DNA of 64,000 bases from assembly GCF_016827605.1 (NCBI RefSeq), contig NZ_JAEPJQ010000002.1:372001-436000 (forward strand), given 5' to 3'. Below, piece after piece: positions 8,584 through 19,152 of this stretch (within the stretch, counting starts at the first letter, position 1; each line of letters opens with the position of its first letter). The translations under genes and the position numbers were made by a program. A model generated the notes under the pieces. That model was not told the origin of the DNA. It did not search any database and worked only from the letters and a program-made list of their open reading frames with translations. The stretch comes from Hyunsoonleella ulvae (GTDB lineage Bacteria > Bacteroidota > Bacteroidia > Flavobacteriales > Flavobacteriaceae).

Positions 8584-9504
8584 CTATTCTTTTAAACTTA
8601 TTTCTATTTCTTTCTCTAACCCATTAATTTTTAAAAGGTAGTTTCCAGCACTTAAATTAGAGAACAATGCTTCTCCATTGATTATTTGCTGTGTAGCAAA
8701 CTCTGATTGATCTTTTAATACCACAACATTGCTTCCATTTTGAGATGAAACTACTTTTATTGCTCCACCATTGTAGCACACCGCGTCCTTTTTATAAAAG
8801 GCTAAATCGCCAATAGACGCATTATATTTAACTGTAATTTGCCAACGATTAGATGACGATTCATCTTCTGATACAACATCAAAAGCTTGTGTGTTAGTAA
8901 AATCTAAAACATCATTATCAGAAATGACAGGCATAGCATTTTGATATAGTTGTGCACCTGGGCTTAGCTGAAAAACTGGTGTTAATGCTGATATATCTAT
9001 ACTATTATCTACAAATAATGTGATGTCATTACCATTATTTATTCTATTATTAATGGTTACATCTTTAAAACCAAAGTTTAATAAATCGGCACCGTTGTTT
9101 AATTCAGGGCTAGCAAAGCTATAGGCTTGAGCTATATCCCCAAAAAGAGCATTTATTTGAAAATTTATCGTTTTACTAATATCTACAACTTTATCATTTG
9201 CTGAATCATATACTTTAAAGCTTATAGCCTCTCCATTTGTATTAGAAAACACATTGAAATACGCATAATAGCGGTCTTTACTAGCCACATAAATCAAATT
9301 AGCAACGCCTCTACATTCATCATTTACAAAGGCTCCTATCATATCATTTGTGCTTGAAAGTGTTACACCATCAATATTTAAAAAGGCTACAAATGACATG
9401 TTATATTCAAAATCATTTTCATTAACAGACCAAGTTGGTACTTGTGCAAAGGCATATATTCCCGTAAACAAGAATATAACTGCACTTAGTATTGTTTTTT
9501 TCAT
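8584..9504 (-). CDS. Secreted protein sharing a domain with the adjacent giant T9SS protein
   Basis: A 306-residue protein with signal peptide (MKKTILSAVIFLFTGIYAFAQ). Residues about 22-135 (PTWSVNENDFEYNMSF..., then GAFVNDECRGVANL, YYAYFNVFSNT, GEAISFKVYD) align by eye with residues about 2350-2470 of the neighbouring 2857-residue protein (PEWEVNPNDFNYSMNI..., NGEVRGIANVVY, YFVFLTVYSNT, GDAISFNIWD). The rest is beta-rich and ends in a short SprB-like or sorting-like tail without a clear T9SS signature. Spacing is 5 bp from the giant gene and 3 bp to the lipoprotein gene. Function unknown; the shared module suggests a common ligand or mutual assembly. Confidence 0.8.
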   Translation of the reverse strand: MKKTILSAVIFLFTGIYAFAQVPTWSVNENDFEYNMSFVAFLNIDGVTLSSTNDMIGAFVNDECRGVANLIYVASKDRYYAYFNVFSNTNGEAISFKVYDSANDKVVDISKTINFQINALFGDIAQAYSFASPELNNGADLLNFGFKDVTINNRINNGNDITLFVDNSIDISALTPVFQLSPGAQLYQNAMPVISDNDVLDFTNTQAFDVVSEDESSSNRWQITVKYNASIGDLAFYKKDAVCYNGGAIKVVSSQNGSNVVVLKDQSEFATQQIINGEALFSNLSAGNYLLKINGLEKEIEISLKE

Positions 9505-9509
9505 CTTGC

Positions 9510-12500
9510 TTAGTTTTTAATTACTTTATATGTTCTGTTTGTATTGTTCATGTTAATCTTTAAAAAGTAAACTCCAATACTCACACTCGGATTTATTTTA
9601 AGAGTATTAGCTCCTTCCCTAACCTCAAGGGTTTTTGCATAAACTGATTGGCCATAAACATTTATTAGTTGTATATCTATGTTATCTGAAGTATTAGAAT
9701 TGAATTGTATTAACAACTCATCTTTAAACGGATTAGGGTACATTTTTAGTTGTTCTAAACCATTTGCTTCTAAAACAACTGGATTAGCTACTGTACCTAA
9801 AACATTATTCCCCTTAAACATAAAAGTCTTTTGAGTTGGCCTTTGAGAATTACCGTCTCCAATAAAGAAGGTTAACTCTCTTTCTGTTTCTCCATAAATA
9901 GTGATAAAACTTAACGCTTTATCTCCAACTAATTGATTTTCAGACATACCTTTTAGCGCTCCTTCATCATCATAAACATAGAGTTTACTATAACCTTCTG
10001 GTAAAAGCACTACTGCATTCATATTATCAGAATACTGAGCAAACTCCTCACTTATAGTATTTTGATTTTTGGATGCTATATCATCAGAAGTTGTTTTCTT
10101 AGTATTCCCCGATTTACCAAAAATATTAGGGTATTTAAAATTCTGAGCGCTAGAAGACTTAATCATATATCCTTTACCAACTTCTAAATAATTTAATGTT
10201 CCGCTCCATCCATTTAAAGGATCATAAATAGCAAAGAGATTTTGTGATTTTATAATATCACCATCAGACACATTAAACGTAGATAATGCTTCATTTACTG
10301 AGACATTCTTAGTTAATGGATATGGCAACCAATTCCAGTTTTCTTGGATATCAAAATTCCATGTATTTACATCAACAGTAGTACCTTGAATTTTTAATGT
10401 TTGCTGGTTGGCAAATTTCATTTTATACATAAAGTTTGAAGACAAACCAGAATTTGCACTAATAGTACCATTCCATGAACTATTTGCTGGCGATGCATCC
10501 TTAAAGTACGTCTCTAATTGTGTTGGAGAATGACTTAGAATACGATCTGATGTTTGTAAATTCATACCAGAAGTCAACGCATTCAAATCTGAAAAATTAG
10601 GATCATTTACATTGAACGACACCCATGTCCAACCTTCATTTAATGGTATATCCTGCTCAATAACATTAGTATTTTCAAATAATGACGGGTTCGTTAACGT
10701 TCCCATGACATTATTATCTGTAAAGGTTATTGAACTGTTCCCATCTATAGTAGCTCGTATGATTTGTCCAGTGCTAGCATCCCAGATATTGAAACTAATA
10801 GCATCACCAGAAACCGTATTACTGTATACTGTTAGGAATACGAAATATTCTTGATAAGCTTCATCATAAACTACATTGGCTATACCTCTGACTTCGCCAT
10901 TAGAAAATGCTGCCACTTGGTCAAATAAATCATTTGAAAACACACTATCTATACTAATGCGCCCTATAATATTCATACTATAGTTAAAGTCGTTCGGGTT
11001 AACTTCCCATTCAGGATCTTCCGCAAGTACTCTTACTTCTAGTTGTAGTTTTTCATCTAGACCAAAATCAGTTTGTAGATAAAGATTTTCCAAATATTCT
11101 CCAGCTGATAAACCTTCATCAATATTAGCTGTGATTGTAATTTTACTGTCTGGTGCTAAACTTCCAGAAGTACTACTTAAAGACAACCAATTAGGCACTC
11201 CTGCAATATTATAGGGTTGTACTAAACCACCTTTATTGATTATTGTAATATCGAATGTAGGTGACTCATTACCCTCTTTGATAATATTAACTACCTCATC
11301 AAAGCCATCAACAAACCAGCTCATTTCATTTTTCTGAACAAAAGCGGTCCAAGTGATTGGGGATTGCTGCATATTATTTGAAGCATCAAACATACGATGT
11401 ACTGTAATATCAAGTATTTGGCCTTCAATTGCTGCCCAGTCTGATATCACTGGTTCCAATATCATATCATCTTCATTAATAACATGATTCACTTGGAATT
11501 TGATCAATTTTCGTTCTGGTTTAATAGCAGGCACATCATTTGAATAATTCACAGCTCCTGAGCTTAATACTGCATTTGACGGTATCACACTTTGGTTACT
11601 AAAGGCATGATAATATCGTGGCCCGTTTGCTGTTACTGGGTCAGGTGCATTCATACGTGCATATAGTAATAAACCAATACTCTCAACATCCATTTCGTTA
11701 AAACGATCTCTGGATATTTGGTCTATATTTCGTAATGTATTCCATAGTCTAAACTCATCAATTTTCCCTGTAAATGGTCTATCTACGGTTTCTACACCTG
11801 CTTGATCTTTAAAGCCTCGTGCACCTAACCAGGCCTGATTTCCTGAGAAACCACCAATATCTGCAATAGGATTAGAAGAGACTTGTTGTGCATCTACATA
11901 AGTTCTTAAAGAGCCATTTCTGTTAAACAACAAAGCGATATGATGCCAATTATTATCAGCTACACTTGCAGCGGTTAACACATAGTTGTTACCTTCACTT
12001 TCAAAATATAAGGCTCCAGAACTATTCATATTAATAGCCCATTTATTTGATAAACCAACAGATTGTATAGGGTCTTCACCATTACCACGACCATTAGAGA
12101 ATATGGTGGCTTCTTGTGGGGTATCGGTTTTTATCCAGAACGAAATAGTGGCATTCATTTCATTTGTTAGCTGTACAAAACCTACATTATCCAACTCTAA
12201 ATACTGGTCATTAGCAAACTCATATGATGTGCCTTTGGGTTTGATATCCCAATCGGCGGTTACAGCGGCATGTTTAAATCGTGCTAAATCGTAGGCAATA
12301 GTACCGCGTCCTTCATTCATTGGCCAATAACCAACCAAATTAGCTTCGTTTCCAAGTAATTTGGTATAGATATTTGCATAAGCTTCACTTAAACTTAATG
12401 ATTTTGTCCATAATCTTAAATCATGAATATTGCCTATAAACGTATTCCCACCAATCACTAAAGGATTATTATTTGTGAATTGTGTGTTAGCACTTCCTGT

Positions 12501-15500
12501 ACTCCCGCCAATGTCTCGATCATCTTCATAAATACTGAGGCTTCCCGATGCATTATCGTGCGTAATCGTATAATGGTGAAACAAGCCATCTGTGGCTATA
12601 GTTCCATTGGCTGTAATATCTCCAAGAGCAGCAAAAACATCTCCATTTTCTAAACGAATGTTTAATCCATTTTGCTGGTTAATGATGGTAGCTGATGATG
12701 CCGTAGTAGCATTATTCATCCAGAATTCTACCGATAAATCTCCAGATACCAACCTTGGGCTTTCTATAGTTGCTGTATTATTAGCGCCTTCAAAACGCAA
12801 AGAGACACTATTATCTATTGGTAACTGATTGGTTTCTCCTTTTATTTCAATGGTACTTACTGCACTATTATAAAAGATATTTTCGCTAAAACTAACACGT
12901 AAATCTTCTCCAGCTCCTAAAATACCATCGGTTGGTAATGGTGTACCGAACTGCTGTGGTGATTTTAAATCTACACTACCTGAAACAACCTCTGAAATAT
13001 ATTCGGTGCCATTGGTGCAGGTACTTCGTGCTCTTATTTCGTAATTCCCGTCTTGCAGTTGTAAATCTGCAATATTAAAAGCAAATATAACTTCGGCATT
13101 TGTTATTAAGGAAATCTCAGACTCATTATTAATTACAGCTTCATCATAAAAGGCTTGGGTGTTATAATACGTATGCAAGCGTGTCCAATTTGGAGATGTT
13201 GCTAAACGATATTCTAAATCGATTTTTTGAAAATTATCAAAGGCTTGATTGTATTCTGATAAATTAATAGATAATGGATTTGTTGAGCCATCATTATTAT
13301 AAGCCCCATCTACATTATATACCCAATTATCTAATGGCGCTTTAACAGCTACCTGAGAACAAGACGGTACAAAATGAGCCGATATTTCCACAGTATCGAA
13401 AACATTAACAGGATCACAACGCGATTGTAATATGATTTTTATATTCTCGTAATCGTAAACATCCGATACCGATTTTCCTAAGGTCAAAGAATAAGGTACT
13501 TTTTGACCATAAGGCACAAATACAACGGTACCGTTTTGAGATATGTTAATATTGGCATTATTGGGGTTTGTAGTATTATCTACAATAAGTTCAAAATAGG
13601 CATCAGATTGTGTGACACTATTATTCTCCAAAATCAATTCAAATTCTGCATTATTATTTTCGGGAATATTGCTAATATCTGCAACCTCTACGCTAATTAA
13701 AGGCACTTCTATACTCTGGGTTGCAAAACTTAAATCGACTTTTTCGTCATCTGGCAATGGCAATACTGTATAATCTGGTATACCTAATAGCCCCGCTGCA
13801 TCGCGTGCCAGAATAAAGGCTGCATAAACAGCATCATTATAAAAATTGGATTGTTCTACACCCTCATACGGACATGATGTACTACCTCCTACCGTTGAAA
13901 AAATAGGGCCATTACCGTCAAATACATTAACCACATCTACACTTAAAACATTGTTTAAATCATTGTCTTTTAAAGTATAGCTTACATTTAGCGTAGATGT
14001 TTGGCTTTCACTTAAATCAGTATCAAAAGATTGACTGGCGAAGCCTGATGTTTTTGAGGTGACACCAACATCAAGAATTTCTGCGCCAACTTCAACCGCA
14101 AAGGACTCATCTAGTGTTAAATTAAAATCGAAGGTGTTAGACTGTACAATGGCAGTTTCTACGCTTCTAGTAATTTCGCCAACACCCGAATCAAACGAAA
14201 TATTATCGTCAAATTTTTCATTGATTAGTACCAACAAATTGTTTGCTGCCGAAAAATTGGTTTCTAATTTTTCCAGTTCTTCATCATCAGGTTGAGCATC
14301 TATCGCTTCTTCTACTTCTGAAGAAAAATCGCTAACCAAAACAAGTGCATCTTGTTTTAAACCATCACGGTCTTTAATTGCTCTATATTTGCTTCGTTCA
14401 TTCTGAAGAATGACTTTTCTCCATAAATTTATTTGTTGTTCGTAAAAGTCCACACTTACACCCTTTTCAGGGTCTGGGGTTATATTTCCGTTTTGTATTT
14501 CAGTAATTAGTGTTTGTAATTCTGGAATTAAGGTTTCTAATATGAACTTTTGAGAATACACAAAAAAGGTATCTGAAGGGTCTTCGGTAAAGGTTGTTTT
14601 TCGTTGTTTACTTATAAATACCGAGTTTGTACCGTTGCTTAATTCTAAATAATCACCAGTTCCTATAGGTGCTTCAGATGCTCTTACATCTGCATTAACA
14701 CCGTAGAAAAAGTTTTTAGACTGACCAATATATAAATCGCCATCAGCACCTACAAATCTTGGATCTGAACTAGTTGAAATGGTTTGCGAAAAATTATAGG
14801 TTTTGGTAATTCCTTGACTCACGGATGCTGATGTAGATACGCCAATACCTGCATTGACATCAAAGATAATCTCGGTAACAACATAAGGCCCTACAAGACC
14901 GCCACCAGTGGCAAACGATGGTCCTGCATCAATGGTAAGTTCTTGGGTTAATCCAACTCCAGCAGATAAACTCTGACTGTTGGTAAAGGTTATACTTTCT
15001 CCTGCTGTAATAGATGCCGAACTATTAGATCCTGGCGGGTCTCTTAAAATGATATCTGGAATATCTGGTCCTGCGGTAGTGAATGTTTGGCTACCATCTG
15101 AAATGATACCTAGAATAATACCCTCGGGGTTATAATCTTCTGCTGGATTATCCTGCCCGTTAATTCTATATTTTATATCAATAGTTTTTGTAAACGGTGA
15201 GGAAATAGATGGTAACCCAGCTTTAAAGGTGTAAATGATTCTACTATCGTCATTAGGGTCTGTAACGACCTCCTCTGTTCCAGAGAATGCCAAATTATTG
15301 GTCACCTTTAATTCACCATCAACAATAGGCACAATGTCTTCTAACACATTGGCTCCGTCAAAGTTTTCATAACGTTCAAAGGTGTTTAAAACAATTTTAT
15401 AATCTTCAAATTGGGTATAGACAGGATATTTCACATTTGCATTTGAAGCTAATGATAATCCTCCAGAAATATCAATATCATCTGATGGATCCAATGGTGT

Positions 15501-18083
15501 TGCGTTAACATCGATGGTATCATCAGATGTTTGTTCAACTACTTTTAATACTGGTGTAGATCTGTAAACAAAACTCTTTTCATGTTGATACGCATTTCCA
15601 TAGATAATTTCGTCATCTGATAATGTGAATTCTGGAATTATTTCCGATGGTATTGTTGAAAAGTTAACCGCTTCTTTGTTTCCAGAAGCAATAATACTGG
15701 AATTGATACTTGGGTTGCTAGTAATCTGCAAACCTGTATCTCCAACAATTTCGTAATTTAAAGGCAATACTTCTATACGATACTCTCCTGATTGTTCGTT
15801 AGTTTGAAAATTGAACTGTGTATAAGGTGTAACATTTGCACCAACAGGAGCATAATCTAGAGTGATATTGGCTATTCCAATATTGTTTTTAGAACTTACT
15901 TGTAACGTTGTATTTCCATTTGGAGACGAGTAAGGCACTTCAAATAATCCGTTTTCACCAAAACCAATAGGTTTTTGGGCTTCTACCGAGCCTCCCACAA
16001 CACGACCAACAGCAGTAACACGGGTTTCATCTATAAATACTACTTGCTCTTGAGCATCCTCAAAAAACTCTTTAAAGGTACCAGTTTCTGCAGGAAATCT
16101 ACCTTCATAAGTAAAGTCATGTCCAGCTTTTGCAACACGTATAAAGTGATTACCAATAGGCACACTAATATCGAAATTACCTTCATCATCTGATTCCACA
16201 GGCACGTTATTTTCATCTAAAACAATGTTACCATCTATATAAATATTGGCGCCTGCTACTGGAATACGTGCGTAACGTTCTAAACGGTCTTCGGATTGAT
16301 TATACCAATATTCACCTTTATTATAAAAGTTGCCATTTCTTTCATATTGGTTATAGTTCTCATCAATAATACCAGGACCACTAATCATAGTATCATCTTC
16401 AATACCGTTACCATCTACTTCAACAAAGGAAGGGAATACATCTCTGGTATCATATAATATTTTGCCTTTAAAACTAAAGGATGATGTGTCGATAAAATCT
16501 ATTTTGTTAACCACTTCAGACCCTTCTCCTAAAAACACCAATTGCTGATTGGGCTCAAATTTATGCTGTCCGAAGACAGGCGTTATTTTAAAAGATTCGC
16601 CTGTTCCTGTATAAGGAATCGCATTGATTTCATAATTACCGTTAACATCGGTAACTCCCAAAATGCCTAATTGGTTGGACGATGGAATATTTCCTGCACC
16701 AGACACAAAAGAGATATCGTTACTTATACCCTGGATGTTTAAACTACCGTGATTTTTGTTATAATTGAATCCATTTCTTGAGGCATCATAAGCATAGCCT
16801 CCTGTATTTTCGTTAGCACTTAAATACACGACCAAATCTGGGTCGTTTCCGCTTATGTATCGCTTATAATCAGTACGAATATCTGAAGCGTCTTCTATAC
16901 TTTTCCAAACACGTATTTCGTCAATTAATGCGGTTTTACCACCTCCCACAAGTACATTGTTCCAATAGGCACTTCCTACATTAAACCTTGTTGTTACTGT
17001 TAGAACCGTTATTTCTAAATATGGTGAGGTATCTTCATCATCTACTTCAGCTCTGGCAGCATGTGCTGCATCCCTATAAGCCGCAGTCATAGGACGCCCA
17101 TTTATAAACAATAAAGGCTCTTTATTATCTTCTAACTGGGCAGTAATATGTACAAAATTGCTGTTAAAATCTGATACCGGTATCATGATATCATTCCCTC
17201 GAGCATCTATATCTCCAGATGGGTAAACGTTTTGAATAATATGAAGGTTTCCTCCAATACTAACTTCTAAAGTTTTAGAGGTTTCTTTTAAATTAACGGT
17301 AATATCAATATTATTTCCGTTTGACTCATTAAGCCTAAATAGTCTAATGGCATCACCACTATCGTTTGTATAAGGCTCATCTGGACGTACCCACGCTTGC
17401 AACGTAGTTTGTGTTGCTATAGGTTTGTTCAGATTTAATATTTCTAACTGATTAGACCCCAGAATAATTAAACCACTGCCGTAACTTACAACGCTGCCAT
17501 CAGACTCTGCTGTAACGGTTACATTTTGCACTGGGTTGCCCCCTTTATAACTTACGTTACCTGTTACTATGGCTGTTGGGTTTCTAAACCCTATACCTGT
17601 AATAAAATTGGTATATAATTCTTCTGTTTGGCTTACACCTTTTGCTAATACTTTATATTCATACAGTACGCCACCATCTACATATTTATCTTCGTATTGT
17701 GTATCATTGGGAGACACACTTCCTATAAATTGAAATGGCGTTACACTTCCTAGTTCTCTACGTGATATTTCTATGGTTGTAATTAAATTGAAGTTATTCC
17801 TTAGCTCCCATTGCAGCAGTACTTTATCGCCGAAATAGCCTTTAGACACATCAAAAGATTCCTCTGCAAATGTTCCAAAAATGTATAATATGTCCCATGG
17901 AAAACGGGCATCTGTATTGTTGGCAACATTACTGGTTCCCAAATAAGGTACACCAACTTGAATGGTATAACCATTGTTTTGTACGGCCTGCGATGTGGTA
18001 ACCATTTTGGCACCATCATCTTGTTGTGCCCAGAGCCCTGAGACCAGGAACCCTAAACACAGGGTTAGTATTTTTTTTCTCAT
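9510..18083 (-). CDS. Giant LamG-domain surface protein with T9SS type A sorting domain
   Basis: A 2857-residue protein with signal peptide (MRKKILTLCLGFLVSGLWAQ). By eye the order is: fibronectin-like segment (about 85-155); a first LamG/concanavalin-like domain (about 205-395, ending DEIRVWKS); long beta-rich and carboxypeptidase-regulatory-like repeats; a helical stretch near 1180-1290; two more LamG domains (about 1750-1900, LSVEFWMNN and HDLRLWTK, and 1950-2120, ATISFWIKTD and DEFRLWNT); a BACON-like segment (about 2285-2350); the domain shared with the next gene (about 2350-2470); and a Por-secretion tail starting MYPNPFKDELLIQF (about 2779-2857). T9SS would export it and attach it to the cell surface. 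LamG domains suggest glycan or protein binding, hence adhesion. Second gene of a four-gene operon. Confidence 0.93.
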   Translation of the reverse strand: MRKKILTLCLGFLVSGLWAQQDDGAKMVTTSQAVQNNGYTIQVGVPYLGTSNVANNTDARFPWDILYIFGTFAEESFDVSKGYFGDKVLLQWELRNNFNLITTIEISRRELGSVTPFQFIGSVSPNDTQYEDKYVDGGVLYEYKVLAKGVSQTEELYTNFITGIGFRNPTAIVTGNVSYKGGNPVQNVTVTAESDGSVVSYGSGLIILGSNQLEILNLNKPIATQTTLQAWVRPDEPYTNDSGDAIRLFRLNESNGNNIDITVNLKETSKTLEVSIGGNLHIIQNVYPSGDIDARGNDIMIPVSDFNSNFVHITAQLEDNKEPLLFINGRPMTAAYRDAAHAARAEVDDEDTSPYLEITVLTVTTRFNVGSAYWNNVLVGGGKTALIDEIRVWKSIEDASDIRTDYKRYISGNDPDLVVYLSANENTGGYAYDASRNGFNYNKNHGSLNIQGISNDISFVSGAGNIPSSNQLGILGVTDVNGNYEINAIPYTGTGESFKITPVFGQHKFEPNQQLVFLGEGSEVVNKIDFIDTSSFSFKGKILYDTRDVFPSFVEVDGNGIEDDTMISGPGIIDENYNQYERNGNFYNKGEYWYNQSEDRLERYARIPVAGANIYIDGNIVLDENNVPVESDDEGNFDISVPIGNHFIRVAKAGHDFTYEGRFPAETGTFKEFFEDAQEQVVFIDETRVTAVGRVVGGSVEAQKPIGFGENGLFEVPYSSPNGNTTLQVSSKNNIGIANITLDYAPVGANVTPYTQFNFQTNEQSGEYRIEVLPLNYEIVGDTGLQITSNPSINSSIIASGNKEAVNFSTIPSEIIPEFTLSDDEIIYGNAYQHEKSFVYRSTPVLKVVEQTSDDTIDVNATPLDPSDDIDISGGLSLASNANVKYPVYTQFEDYKIVLNTFERYENFDGANVLEDIVPIVDGELKVTNNLAFSGTEEVVTDPNDDSRIIYTFKAGLPSISSPFTKTIDIKYRINGQDNPAEDYNPEGIILGIISDGSQTFTTAGPDIPDIILRDPPGSNSSASITAGESITFTNSQSLSAGVGLTQELTIDAGPSFATGGGLVGPYVVTEIIFDVNAGIGVSTSASVSQGITKTYNFSQTISTSSDPRFVGADGDLYIGQSKNFFYGVNADVRASEAPIGTGDYLELSNGTNSVFISKQRKTTFTEDPSDTFFVYSQKFILETLIPELQTLITEIQNGNITPDPEKGVSVDFYEQQINLWRKVILQNERSKYRAIKDRDGLKQDALVLVSDFSSEVEEAIDAQPDDEELEKLETNFSAANNLLVLINEKFDDNISFDSGVGEITRSVETAIVQSNTFDFNLTLDESFAVEVGAEILDVGVTSKTSGFASQSFDTDLSESQTSTLNVSYTLKDNDLNNVLSVDVVNVFDGNGPIFSTVGGSTSCPYEGVEQSNFYNDAVYAAFILARDAAGLLGIPDYTVLPLPDDEKVDLSFATQSIEVPLISVEVADISNIPENNNAEFELILENNSVTQSDAYFELIVDNTTNPNNANINISQNGTVVFVPYGQKVPYSLTLGKSVSDVYDYENIKIILQSRCDPVNVFDTVEISAHFVPSCSQVAVKAPLDNWVYNVDGAYNNDGSTNPLSINLSEYNQAFDNFQKIDLEYRLATSPNWTRLHTYYNTQAFYDEAVINNESEISLITNAEVIFAFNIADLQLQDGNYEIRARSTCTNGTEYISEVVSGSVDLKSPQQFGTPLPTDGILGAGEDLRVSFSENIFYNSAVSTIEIKGETNQLPIDNSVSLRFEGANNTATIESPRLVSGDLSVEFWMNNATTASSATIINQQNGLNIRLENGDVFAALGDITANGTIATDGLFHHYTITHDNASGSLSIYEDDRDIGGSTGSANTQFTNNNPLVIGGNTFIGNIHDLRLWTKSLSLSEAYANIYTKLLGNEANLVGYWPMNEGRGTIAYDLARFKHAAVTADWDIKPKGTSYEFANDQYLELDNVGFVQLTNEMNATISFWIKTDTPQEATIFSNGRGNGEDPIQSVGLSNKWAINMNSSGALYFESEGNNYVLTAASVADNNWHHIALLFNRNGSLRTYVDAQQVSSNPIADIGGFSGNQAWLGARGFKDQAGVETVDRPFTGKIDEFRLWNTLRNIDQISRDRFNEMDVESIGLLLYARMNAPDPVTANGPRYYHAFSNQSVIPSNAVLSSGAVNYSNDVPAIKPERKLIKFQVNHVINEDDMILEPVISDWAAIEGQILDITVHRMFDASNNMQQSPITWTAFVQKNEMSWFVDGFDEVVNIIKEGNESPTFDITIINKGGLVQPYNIAGVPNWLSLSSTSGSLAPDSKITITANIDEGLSAGEYLENLYLQTDFGLDEKLQLEVRVLAEDPEWEVNPNDFNYSMNIIGRISIDSVFSNDLFDQVAAFSNGEVRGIANVVYDEAYQEYFVFLTVYSNTVSGDAISFNIWDASTGQIIRATIDGNSSITFTDNNVMGTLTNPSLFENTNVIEQDIPLNEGWTWVSFNVNDPNFSDLNALTSGMNLQTSDRILSHSPTQLETYFKDASPANSSWNGTISANSGLSSNFMYKMKFANQQTLKIQGTTVDVNTWNFDIQENWNWLPYPLTKNVSVNEALSTFNVSDGDIIKSQNLFAIYDPLNGWSGTLNYLEVGKGYMIKSSSAQNFKYPNIFGKSGNTKKTTSDDIASKNQNTISEEFAQYSDNMNAVVLLPEGYSKLYVYDDEGALKGMSENQLVGDKALSFITIYGETERELTFFIGDGNSQRPTQKTFMFKGNNVLGTVANPVVLEANGLEQLKMYPNPFKDELLIQFNSNTSDNIDIQLINVYGQSVYAKTLEVREGANTLKINPSVSIGVYFLKINMNNTNRTYKVIKN

Positions 18084-18094
18084 CGTCCTATAGT

Positions 18095-19009
18095 TTATAG
18101 TTTAATGATGTAGTTAACACCGTAACTTACAGGACGTGTTTCACCTAGTGTACCTGTAGCCCCGGTTAGTCCTGTGATTTGATGAGAATGAATGCCAGCT
18201 GCTAGGGCACCATCATTAACTGTTCCTGTTCCAGCAGCAGATTGGTTTTGAAAAGCATTTGTGGCTCCAGAACTACCCCCATTTCTAGGTTCAAAGAAAC
18301 GAAAAGGTTGTCTTAAATCATGTGTATGCTGCCCCGCATTGGCCGCTTCTAAGCTTCCCGCTGTATGATTATGAGATTGAAAGCCATCCTTTTGTTTAAC
18401 TCCTAAAGCGATGCCAGCATAATTGGTACCTCCATAAGCTTGAGAACCGGCACCTCGCAAATACATGGCCTGTAAATTTGGGGCATTGTTACTGCCCAAC
18501 AAGTCAATAAGTTTTTGTGAGCCATTGATTCCTACTAAAGACCTCCCATCGCATAACACCCAGCCTGTTGGAGCTGTTGTTCCTACAAAAGGCATAATAG
18601 CCCCAGTTGGCACCCCGTTATTGGCGGCTATAGCATAAGGCACGTGTTTTAACTTTTCTTCTGAAATGACCTGTTGCCCTTCACTTATTTTTAAATACAC
18701 CTGTTGGTTTGCAAATATGGGATTATTAGTTGCCGCTGGACTTATAATATGTGAAAACACGCCAAAGGCATCTGTCGTCAAATTAACAGTTTCTGGATTA
18801 CCAATAACTACTTTAGTATTACCGTTATTGGCATCTAAATAATACAACTCAAACGTTAAAGAAATAGTAGCATTTGTTTTAGCTGTATTATTGCCATCTC
18901 TTGCTATACCTTGTACAGCTATATCTGCTATTTCTGCAGAGGTTTGTGCATAGTTAAACGTTGCTGTAAAAAGTAGTAATAGGGTTAGAAGTGTAAGTTT
19001 TGTTTTCAT
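18095..19009 (-). CDS. Secreted phage-tail-collar-domain protein
   Basis: A 304-residue protein with an evident signal peptide (LLLLFTATFNYAQ). The C-terminal half carries the tail-collar (phage tail fibre, Pfam Collar-type) signature: GAIMPFVGTTAPTGWVLCDG, then NAPNLQAMYLRGAG, repeated HNHTAG / HTHDLR / HSHQITG His motifs and RPVSYGVNYIIKL at the C-terminus. It lies 11 bp upstream of the giant surface protein and is the first gene of the operon. There are no other phage genes nearby, so this is a chromosomal, exported use of the fold, probably a trimeric tip or adhesin. Export to the surface is inferred. Confidence 0.85.
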   Translation of the reverse strand: MKTKLTLLTLLLLFTATFNYAQTSAEIADIAVQGIARDGNNTAKTNATISLTFELYYLDANNGNTKVVIGNPETVNLTTDAFGVFSHIISPAATNNPIFANQQVYLKISEGQQVISEEKLKHVPYAIAANNGVPTGAIMPFVGTTAPTGWVLCDGRSLVGINGSQKLIDLLGSNNAPNLQAMYLRGAGSQAYGGTNYAGIALGVKQKDGFQSHNHTAGSLEAANAGQHTHDLRQPFRFFEPRNGGSSGATNAFQNQSAAGTGTVNDGALAAGIHSHQITGLTGATGTLGETRPVSYGVNYIIKL

Positions 19010-19090
19010 GGTTACGTTATTTATATCATTAAAATCTTTATAATTTGCAATTACGAGTGCAAGTTACTTTGAGACCGTTGTGATAACAAT

Positions 19091-19125
19091 ACGTACCAAG
19101 TGCAAATACTACGTAGGGCTACGTA
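19091..19125. promoter_or_regulatory. Cluster of ACGTA motifs with a 7-bp palindrome upstream of the surface operon
   Basis: Between the regulator gene and the operon start there are three ACGTA elements (19091, 19111 and 19121). The last two form TACGTAG-GG-CTACGTA (19110-19125), a perfect inverted repeat with 2-bp spacer. NarL-type regulators bind short inverted heptamers, and such a gene lies 28 bp away, so this is a plausible operator. That link is inference. Confidence 0.4.
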
Positions 19126-19152
19126 ATATTTACACATAAAACAAATTAGTGT

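Noticed and set aside
18095-19009. Prophage remnant suggested by the tail-collar domain
   Set aside because: The gene has a Sec signal peptide and sits in a surface-protein operon; no other phage genes are near.
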